Of a stretch of 64,000 bases of DNA, positions 51,476 to 61,230 are shown in pieces (the stretch's first letter is position 1; the number at the start of each line of letters is the position of its first letter). The DNA is from Montifringilla adamsi (lineage: Eukaryota; Chordata; Aves; Passeriformes; Passeridae). The DNA lies in the NCBI GenBank assembly GCA_017590115.1, contig JAGGNK010003336.1, forward strand, positions 434,001-498,000, given 5' to 3'. Both the position numbers and the translations under genes were made by a program. The notes beneath the pieces are model-generated. The model did no database searches, was not told the origin of the DNA, and saw only the letters and a list, made by a program, of their open reading frames with translations.

Positions 51476-54400
51476 ATATTGTCTTCAGTGAAGAGAAATT
51501 GATGGAATTCTCAAAAGTCATCAGTGGGGCAGCTGAAGGCTTGATTTGTGGATTTTACTGACTTAGGTTGATATCCATTCCTGTCTAGGAAATGATTTTG
51601 TTCAATTTAGTAGATTTCCATGTAGCTTGACCTGTCTGAGTTTTGCCAGTTTTTAACCTCTGTGCTTATTTGGTCTTTTTGCCTGAGGTGTTCAACAGCT
51701 CAGAATGCTGAGATACATTATCCACAGTTAAAGGTTTTTGTGTCTTTGAAAGCTGCTTGGCTCTCTTCTTCCTTCCTCAGCTGCATGTAAAACATTCCAC
51801 AGATGATGTAGGGCCTCATTTAGCTGTTTGTGAGCCAGACTGGAACTCACCTGTTTAAAAGGTGGCCCCCTCTTAGGATGTTAGCAATATTTTCTAAATA
51901 ATTGTAGTTGTTAAAGTGCAAGTACAATGTAATTAAGTAGAAATGTCACTTTACAGCATAGAATTTAACACAGAGGCAAAGCTCACTCTCTGAAAAGAGC
52001 AGAGAGCATGAAATGCAGAGCTATTTAATTCAGTAGGAAAGGTTTACAACCCTCCCACTTTAAAATACAGAACAAAACTCTGTTATTGGAATGGTAATAC
52101 ACAATACTTCTTAAAGCCAGAGGTGTCTAACCTTCTTTAAATATTCTTCAGAAGCAATCAGATGGCAAACACACATTTTCACAAAAGCAGTTTCTTCCAC
52201 AAAGCAAGCAAGCTTTATAAAGCTGCTAAGCCTTATAAAATCTGTTATTTCTTGTGTCCTTTATACTCTAGGTGTTTTAGCTTTTAAAGTGATATTATCA
52301 GTTTAATTAAAAACTTATCAAAGCCTGCCTCACACAGAAGCAATTCAGAAATTCCAAACACAAACATCTTACTGTGTAAATGAGATGCTAGAATCATATC
52401 AAACTTCAGGTATGTTAATTATTTAAGAAAAAATAAATCTCTCAGTCATTTAATGAACTAGATAACCAGAGTACCTTGTTGTTAAAGCTGGAAATGTCTT
52501 TGACCTCAGAGGGGATGGAAGCAGTAATCCCTTTGGTGCAAGTGAGCTTTGATTTTTGTACTTAACCATGTCTAGTAGCCTAAATCTTTTTCATAGAAGG
52601 TGGTATTAATTATGGGCTGACATGACAAAAAGGCCATTGAGGCCTTTAGAAACACTCATCAACATTTAGAGGACTTTGGATCAGGTTTTCTGTTAAGGCC
52701 TGAGCTTCTGTAACTCCATTTGTGAAAGAACGTACTTATTTCATTGTGGTTAGTTTGAGCACCAGAAATAGAACATATTTTTTCCTACGAATATAATGGA
52801 TAAAAAGTAACATAATCATGTATCTATACTACTTATAGTCCTTTAATAAGGAACTTGGTTATGACTAAGTTTTAAAAAACAGTCTTTGTTGGTTTTTTTT
52901 GTCTTTTTTTTTTTTTTTTTTTTATTTTTTATTTTCCTTGAAGACCTTGTATTGCTTGGGTGAGTGCTGCAGTATGAACTGATGCATTTGACTGGGCCAT
53001 CTTTGCCAGGGTGTACCTGCAGCAGAGCAGAGTCAGGCACTTTACTGACAGGTGATCCGTAACTCTACTATTTAAAAAAAATGTCTCTTTTGGTTAAGAT
53101 TGTCACTGTTATGTGGTGCTGCCAAGTCTTGGTGGGCGTAAGGTGAAAAATGGATTTTTTCTGAGCATTCTAGCATTCCAAACCACGTCAGGCCCTTGAC
53201 AAGCATCTAAAAGTCTCTTCTAGGGTCATTATGCCCTAGGTAGAACCTTAGTGTGCTGAAAACTTGTGGGGACAAAAGTCCTCTCTGGAACTTGTTAAAT
53301 AGGCAAAATCAGCTTTCAAATTTTGCCCCTTTGAAGTAAATTGTTAATGATGGGTTGATGGGCATACATGTTTATTTTAGAAAGTCTATTTTCAAGGGAC
53401 TAAAGTAATTTCAAGCCTTGCTTTTGCTTATCCTATACAGGAATTCTGAGCATTGTTATTTATTGTGGCAAATTACCTAGATCATGTCAATAAGTACATA
53501 TTTAAACATTTCTCTCTTCCTTACATGGCTTCAGAGCTCAGAGTAAGTTGGGGTAATATGATTTTAATAACTAGAAAATTTACACCTTAAGCTGTATTTT
53601 TTGAGAGTCACCTGGTTTATTTATTAAAAACACAGTGTAAATAATGTGCATATTTTAGTGTTCAGAGTCCAGACAACAACCTGTATATAGACACTATATG
53701 AAAATGCAGTTGGTTCAGAGAAAAATCTTTTATTGGTGTAAATTTCCATAGGCTCAGCGACTCATGGAATAACAGGTGTGTCCTAGCTGAAGATGTCTGT
53801 GTGGATTTCATTTGGGGTTTGTCTGGTTTTATTTGTTTGGGGTTTTGTTTGAGTTTGTTTGTTTGGTTTTTTTTTTTTTGTGTTTTGGTTTTTTCTTTCT
53901 TTTTTTCATTTGCATTTTTTTTGGGGGGTTTATAGGAAAGCTGGTAGGTGAAACTGAAGGCTTGCCTGCTTTAATATAAGATTGGAGTGTTTAGAAATCT
54001 AAACACAGGATGTATGGAATCACTGAGTTGTTTTAAATTCTGAGTTATTTTGGAAAATTAAGGGCATTGTGGGTTTTTGGACATTTGAAGATTATTGATT
54101 TCTCAGCATCCAATGGTAAACAATTATATGAGCAGGTGGAAACAATGGAGGGGGTTCCTGTTGTATCAATGCACTAAGTATATGTTATATTACTCTCTGC
54201 TTTCACAATATTTCAGTTTTTAGTGGCTCAGAGTACATCTAATCCCAGAGTAGATTGAAAGTTTACTGCTGTGTTTTTGAGGTGTGTTAGGGGGGATTTT
54301 TGTAGGTTTTTTTTATGCCTTTGATGTGTAACAAATTACTAATTCACTTTCAAAATAATCTCCTATATTTTTGCAAATCCTATCTAACTTTCTGATTAAG

Positions 54401-57400
54401 TATTGCTGTTAATACCAACTTTAGATAAGGGGATTGGATTTAGCGTGTCCAGAATACTCTGGGGCCCATGGCTGCTGCTCGAGATGTGTTGTGAACCTAA
54501 AAACAAGTTGTTTCACAGTTGAATTGTCTGGGTTTCAGCTGTACACTCAGGAGCTGAATTTTTTGGGGGCTTTGAAGCCTTTAGGTAGTTGCAGCTCAGA
54601 CCTCACAGCAAGTTGGGGGGGTGGCAGGAGACTCTTCTTTATAGAATGGGTGTCAGGGCATAAAATTTCATGGTATAAAAAAGAAATACTGATTAGATGG
54701 TTATTAGGATGGAATAATTTTGCCTGGGTCTAAGGCAGAACTGTTTTTCTTTTGCCATTCCTAGGAAATCCTAAGAATCAGAGGAAAAGAATTGATACCA
54801 GGGGTGCCTTTATTTTTTTTAACATGTGCGTTCTTAATATTTTTTCACCAACCCAGTCCCCCTGCCAACCTAATGGTACACTTTCACAGGGTGCATTATT
54901 CTGGGCAATTTTGACATTGCTGATGAAAACCCAAACACTTTCAGGTTTGTAACAAAGGGTAGTTCCTAGCTGATATCCTCACACTCACTCCCATTGTTGT
55001 TGCTCTAAAATTGTGCTTTCTTTCACTGTGTGCCGTTTTAAAACGGGCATGTGGTGTACTCTTGACTTGAATAGATGGTGGAGGAAGAAAGGATTTTCCT
55101 AATGGTTCAGCAAGAGCACTTGGTAAATAATTTATCATCATCAAGTGCCAGCTTTATCTGAAAGCTGACAAGTCTTTCTTTTATGATTCAGTGGTGTCTG
55201 TGCTGACCTGCTGTACACGCTGCCCGTCAGTGTTTTAAATCTGTTCTGGTGTTATCCAGCCCCTGTTACACTGATCCACTCCTTTTTATGCTTTATAAAG
55301 CATCTGCTGGTATTTATGAGGTACGTGTTAGCAAATGTAAGAGTAAGTATTTTAAGGCTCATTAATATTTTAAGTACAGAAATACAACTCTGTATTCGTG
55401 TGTGTGGCAGACGTCTTGTTTTATGAGAACTGTGAGAAAGTGATTTTGCTTATTGATTGACATTATCAGGCAGCCAGGCAGACACTCCAGCAGGTGGAAT
55501 CACCTTTTTGTGTTGATGTCTGCCAGAAGTTAACAGCAAATGTGATGCCCTTTCTGCCAGTGAGAGCTAATGTGCACAGAGGTAATGGGTTTTAAAAATG
55601 CTGCAAACCTTAATGGTGCGAGATCAATATTCCTGCTGCTATGGGTAAAATGCTACTGCATATATTATTAAGATCTTCTTCAAAATTGAATTACTTGAAG
55701 CACTTTTCGACTGTTGGAGGATTCAGTATTTATCTTCACATTAAAATACTAATGGACCTGTGTTTGGGAAATAATATTAATATTTTTCCTCTTGCTTAGA
55801 AATACAAAAACTTATTTTTTCAAAGTAGAGATGAACACAGCAATGCCCATAAATCTATCCATTTCCTTGCTACTGGGTAACGTTAGAGATTAGGGGAAAG
55901 TTTAATTAGCTGGTAGAGGAGTTAGACAATTTTTCAAGGATTACATATCTGCCTGTGTGTATCTTTGCCTCCTGGAAAGGGAACGAGTGGGAGAACCATG
56001 GTTTGTTGTCCCAGCAGAATGTTCATAACCTCAGTACCAAGGGAACAGGTCCCCAGTGAGGCTGCAGGATGTTGGAGACCTCGGATATTTTCCAAGGCCC
56101 AGTGTTTGAATATTAATGTGTGTGGTGACTCTGAGGTTACATGTGTTAAGTGCAAAGCATACAATAGCTCCTTGCAGGGAATTTTTTTTTTTCTTATCTC
56201 AAGAATGTTCTCATGTGTTTTGCAAATTATCCTATCAAGATTTAACCTGGCTCCTAGTACCTGCTCTCATTTAACTATTTGTTTGGAATTGGTGTCCAGA
56301 TATTTTCTGGGAGAAGAGTTATACCTTCCTGATGGTTTCCCTGATGCAGCCAGGGGAAGCCAGTCAAAGTAAAAGATGAGGTTTTTGGCTAGTTGAACAA
56401 TCATTGGTTAAATGGGCTGGGTCAAAAAAAAAAAGGAAAATAAAAAAAAAAGGAGGGGGTGGCTTAAATATTTCAACAAGAAATAAACCAGAACTGGCAT
56501 TTCTTACCTCAAAATTTATATACAAATACATACTATATAAACCTTCTATCAAAATTTAAAAATTCTCTACAAATTCATTTCCCACAGCTTTGACTCAGGT
56601 TGAATTGAGTTACCACTGAAACATATTGCAAATCTGTAAATATTAATTGCAATGAAAAAGCTACTTCTCAGTGTTTGGTTGGTTTTGGTTTCCAGACCAG
56701 TAAATCATTTGCAGGGAAACATTTCCCTCAGCCCCTCCTGGGTTTTCCCACTTGCAGCAGGCAGTGTGCTGCACCTGCCTGGCAGGAAATGCTGACAGGA
56801 GCTGTGCCACACTTCACTGTGATTCCTGTGCTGTGGCTGTGCCCCTCTCCCAGCACTGTGGGGCTGTTTCGCTGTGCCATGGGAGAGACATCCAGCTCCA
56901 GCACGCTCAGCCTAACACATGGAAAATGAAATATTGCACACAGTCTAGATTCTACTCCTGGACAGATGGGCAAAATGATAATTCCCCAGAGGCTGAGCTG
57001 TGTGCTGTGTTAGATCACTTGTCACAGTGAATGTATTCAGCGTTCCATAACATTGGCATAGTCTAACAGGAACAAGTATCAATGCACTCACTAATCCTCC
57101 CCAAACCTTTCAAATGCTGTCTTTACTGCAGGGGTTTGTTCAAACATGGGAACAAATGTGACTTTGACGTGGACTGGTGGGAACAAAATAAAGCTTATGA
57201 AAAAATGAGGTATAAATATTGTCATAAGGTGAGAAGCACATGGAGTTCATCCTGCTCAAAGCCATGCTTGGCATGGATCTACCAGATTTTCTGCCAGCTA
57301 TTTTTCTTTTTATGCTTCCCCCTCCAGTGCCAGTTGGAAAAATATAAAAATTCTACTCATTTTCTCAAGAGAAAAGGAAATAAATTTTCCCGTGTTTGTG

Positions 57401-58865
57401 TATATGCATGCACCCACATACATATGTGTGTGTATATACATATATATATAAACCTGTGTGTGTATCTGTATATGTTAAAAACTCTTTTTCCATGCAATAG
57501 GAAAAAGTTTTAGTAAAAATAGGAGACAAAAAGGGATAAAAATAGACTTGGAGCAACTGAGGCATAGTACGCAAAATACAACAATTCTATTATTTTTCAC
57601 TCGTGTTTGTCTATCTGCATAAGGTGTCTTGTAGATTATTTGCTAATTTAAAGTATGATGTTTATAAGAGATAAATTAATGGATAAGTTAATTCCTGCAG
57701 TGTTCAGGCAGGAGAAGAGATGAGCCATGTTGGAAAATCATGAATTTAGTCCGGGATCCCTGTTTGTCTTGTCTTTAAATATATGTGCTTGTAAATGCAT
57801 AAAAATGCAGTTAATATTGAACTATAATATGCACCTATGTTTTATTGCTAATAAGTTTAAATCATTGCACTGCAGTAGGAACTCAGTCATGTTCAATATT
57901 TCAGTGGGACATGTTTTACAGTGATCTTTATTTACTTTAATTTGTAAAAAAATTTATTACTTTTTCTGCCATGGAGCAGTAAGAGTGTCACAACCCCAAA
58001 CATTGTCAGCACTTGGTTAGATACAGGAGCCTCAGTTCTCTGCTGGAGAATCAGAAGTTGTGCAGAACATTGTTGCCTTGCACTAGCCACACTCTTGCAG
58101 AGTCCCTGTCCCTTTTAAGAGGTGAGGAACTGCAAATAAAGATGGGTTTTCAGAAAGCTCCCCTCATCTGATGGGCATGTTAATATATTTGTAATTATAA
58201 TGAGTCTAAATCTATGGCTTAAGCCTGAGAGGCAAATGGCAGAGTTTCTGATAAAGAGGACTTAGCAATGACTGCAGGATATGTGACGCTGTGATGTAAA
58301 TGGGAGAGTGGTACAGAATGCTGCATATTCTGAATTAAGGAATATTTTGGGGTGTTGTTGACAGGTATATCCAACTGGGTTCCTCTGGAGTTGCATCCAA
58401 GCAGGTTTAACAGCTGTGTCTGTGTTGATAACAAGCAAACCTGGATTACAGAGTAGAAAAACGTTCAAACTGTATCATTCAGTCAACATTTAGTAGGTTA
58501 GCTTCCTTTCATATTTTGGGTGTAAAGTACTTCAAGGTGATAATTCACTGTCTTCTCTGTAGCTTTAGATCAGGTCCTTGTAGCTAAGATGAGTAAGCAC
58601 AGTAAATCTACTCACCTAAGGACCGGTTTCACTGTCCTTCAAGCTGCATTTACCTCAAGCTGTTGGCAATCTGAAAGGCTCTACAGGGAGCTTGGGCTAA
58701 ATATCCTGGACAGTGCAATGGACTCCTCAGTGTGGCTGTGTTGACAACAATTCTTGTTGTGTGCACACACACAAACACTGAATAGCCCTGAATTGCTTTT
58801 TATGGTCACTTAATTCAAATCTTCCCCAAATATTTGTGCTCTCTGCTGTCAGAGTCCCCTAGATA
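51476..58865. other. Intergenic; simple repeats, possible regulatory block
   Basis: No gene recognised. Simple sequence: T run at 52904-52923, (GTTT)n-like at 53820-53895, TG/TA-rich at 57395-57470. 55140-55760 looks unique and is rich in TAAT, TGATTGAC and E-box-like motifs, a candidate conserved non-coding block. 57132-57228 is an isolated exon-like segment discussed in the findings. Confidence 0.35.
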
Positions 58866-59184
58866 GGGACAGACCATTCCAGCCCTGGGCCAGCACAGGA
58901 GGGACCTGGAGCTGCTCAGAGAGTCCAGAGGAGGCTCCAGGATGAGCAGAGGATGGAGCAGCTCTGCTGGGAGGAAAGGCTGGCACAGCTGGGATTGTTC
59001 ACCTGCACAGGAGAAGCTTTGGGCTGAGCTCAGGGTGGCCCTGCAGGGCCTGAAGGAGCTGCAGGAAAGATGGAGAGAGACAATTGCCAAGGGCTGGAGG
59101 GACAGGAGCCAGGGAATGGCTCCCAGTGCCAGAGGGCAGGGCTGGATGGGAGATTGGGAATGAGGAATTGTTCCCTGGGAGGGT
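58866..59184 (+). mobile_element. CR1 LINE body fragment, sense (5' part of a rearranged copy)
   Basis: Sense CR1 sequence from 'gaccattccagccctgggcc' through 'ggagcagctctgctgggagg', 'ctgaaggagctgcaggaaag' and 'gaatggctcccagtgccaga', stopping at 'ttccctgggagggt'. It extends further 5' than the other sense copies. The next part of the element continues in inverted orientation at 59185. Open frames are spurious. Confidence 0.88.
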
Positions 59185-59305
59185 GCCATGGGCAGGGACA
59201 CCTTCCATTGTCCCAGGCTGCTCCAAACCCCAATGTCCAACCTGGCCTTGGGCACTGCCAGGGATCCAGGAGCAGCCACAGTGCCAGGGCCTGCCCACCC
59301 CACCC
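59185..59305 (-). mobile_element. CR1 LINE fragment, inverted (3'-ward part of a rearranged copy)
   Basis: On the + strand it reads 'gccatgggcagggacacc', 'tgtcccaggctgctcc', 'ggccttgggcactgccaggg', 'cagggcctgcccaccc'. This is the reverse complement of the block that should directly follow the sense fragment ending at 59184. The CR1 3' octamer tail is missing. This looks like an inversion with loss of the 3' end, or an assembly error. Confidence 0.85.
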
Positions 59306-59351
59306 TGCTCTTCAATGGTTTTGCAGTTTGCCATCTTGAGCTTTTTTTGGT

Positions 59352-59352
<1 letters not shown>

Positions 59353-59403
<51 letters not shown>
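59353..59403. repeat. 51-nt T homopolymer
   Basis: An uninterrupted run of T directly after a rearranged CR1. Its length is likely to be unreliable in assembly. The open frames with poly-Phe or poly-Lys across it are artefacts. Confidence 0.95.
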
Positions 59404-59404
<1 letters not shown>

Positions 59405-60295
59405 TGAAGTTAAGTCTGTACTTAACAAGTATTTGGCCATTTTTCTGTTTTGTTGGAAGTTACGTACCTTTTTCCCTTTTTTTTTTTTTAACATCTGCAC
59501 TTTAAACACATTTTGATATGAATGTGTGAATAATAGGAAACATGATTTCTCTTATCTAGTGGCACTTTATCTGCAGAAAAGTGTTTAGTTTTCCTTGAAT
59601 TTGTAACCCTGCAACAAAGGCAAATGGTGTTTGCCTTTGTTACAAGTCTGTTTAAGCTCTAAATTCCAAAATTCTGAAAATTGCTGCCATTGCCTTGTTT
59701 TTGTTTAGGTACATCTCTCCTTCTTGAAGTGCTTTTCTGTGGGTGAGCTCTAAAGGCCTATTTGTGCTGAGGTCACTGGCTGATGATAGACTTACACTTA
59801 GTTTTTCCATACACTTACAGATACTTTGTGTATAGGTAAAACTTTCAGAAGGTGGGGTTTAATTCTGGCAAATAGATGGGACCAAAGTCTTTTCCTACAA
59901 AAGGTGTGATTGCTTTCAGTTCGCTCCTCTGTGCTGATTCTAATGCAGCTCTGCAGAGGACAGTCCTGTCTCCTTGTGCAGTTTTGGAGGAGAATTTGCA
60001 TTAAGTGACTCAATCCTACATAAAGGACACTTTGAGTGCTTACAAAGCCATAACTACTACAATACTGGTGTTTCAGCACCAAAATATTTGAGAGGAAGAA
60101 GGATTGTGTCAGCCATCTGAAGTTTTTTCTGTCCTTCTGAGTGCTGTCTTTCCTTGGCACGAGTGGCTGGCATGCAGGGAAGAATGTCCTTTATAATTTC
60201 AAGGTGACGGTTGTAAATCACGTGTTATTCCTTACATTTGGGTTCAGTTACCCTACAGGGCAGAGGGCAGCCATGGATTAGTGTGAGGGGCCCTC
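59404..60295. other. Intergenic, perfect 12-bp hairpin
   Basis: Unique AT-rich sequence. The only notable structure is an inverted repeat at 59613-59624 and 59630-59641 with a 5-nt loop. No gene recognised. Confidence 0.45.
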
Positions 60296-60299
60296 AGGC

Positions 60300-60960
60300 C
60301 TGGGTGTCCCTGTGAGCAGGGAGGGCGGAGCAGGCCCAGGCTCTGCTCTGGGCCCAGCCATGGCCCCAGAGTTGAAGCACAGACAGGGGACTCTTCAACT
60401 AACTAAAGCCGAAAAGAGGAACATTTATTACAGCACCGGACAAAAGCGGAGTAACTTCCAAAGGCATGTGCAAAGAATCACAGGCTCCAGCTCTCTGTTG
60501 ATCTAAAAAAGTCTTACACATTCATAGAATTCCCAACGCGTCTAATACATATTCATTGCCTAACCCCGCCTACCGCTGCATATTAAAATCTCCTTCAGGC
60601 CTGCGCAGTCTTTCACTTCAGATGGGTCGGTGGGCTCTGAAACGGGTCTGTGTGTTTGAAATGGGTTAGTGGTCTTCTGAGGTCACAGTGCCCCTTTACT
60701 TTTGCCTTGTTGCAGGCTTGGGACCCCTTGGCCATAACTCAAGTTTCAGGCTCAGGAGCAAGCCATGGTCCTCTTCTTTTTCACAATTGGATCCACATCC
60801 CATCCTGCTTCTTTAAACACAGTAAAGACAAATATAGTATTTATATCTTAGCCTTAACTATTCCATCTGCTAGTAATTAACTATCCCTTATTATTTCTAC
60901 TCTTCTTGCTATACTCTTAATTGTTTCTATCCCCCTAACTAAATCTAGCTATATTTTTAA
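60300..60960 (-). mobile_element. Endogenous-retrovirus LTR-like sequence, antisense
   Basis: Read on the minus strand, it contains 'ccggtgctgtaataaatg' (polyadenylation hexamer of an LTR) followed by 'cctcttttcggctttagtt', and upstream 'gcggtaggcggggttaggc' and 'gaatatgtattagacgcg'. I recognise these as typical of an avian retroviral LTR. Exact TG...CA ends and a target duplication were not found, so borders are approximate. No viral gene is readable. Confidence 0.6.
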
Positions 60961-60991
60961 CTCTTTCAGTTTCTTTAAAGCCTTGATTCAG

Positions 60992-61230
60992 AGCCACGGG
61001 CAGGGCTGAGCCCAGGAGCTGCCCCTGCCCAGGAGGCAGAGCTGCTGCCCTGGGCAGTGCCAGCCCTGAGCAGATGGGGCAGAGAGGCTGTGCAGTCTCC
61101 TCCCTGGGGACATTGCAGAGCCACAGGGACACACTGCTGTGCCCTGTGCTCTGGGATGGCCCTGCTGGAGCAGGGAGGTGGCACCAGAGCAGCCCCTGTG
61201 GGTCCTTCCATCCTTTTTCTACTCCAGGCT
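60992..61230 (+). mobile_element. CR1 LINE fragment, sense, near-identical to 934-1147
   Basis: Same GC-rich block as 934-1147, with about six differences over about 214 bp. The 3' octamer tail is not clear here. Open frames on the minus strand (60935-61285 and 60975-61211) are spurious. Confidence 0.75.

Noticed and set aside
55965..56372. 135-codon plus-strand open frame
   Set aside because: No recognisable motif or flanking splice signals; judged chance.
59084..59509. Open frames with poly-Phe or poly-Lys
   Set aside because: They run across a rearranged CR1 and a 51-nt T homopolymer.
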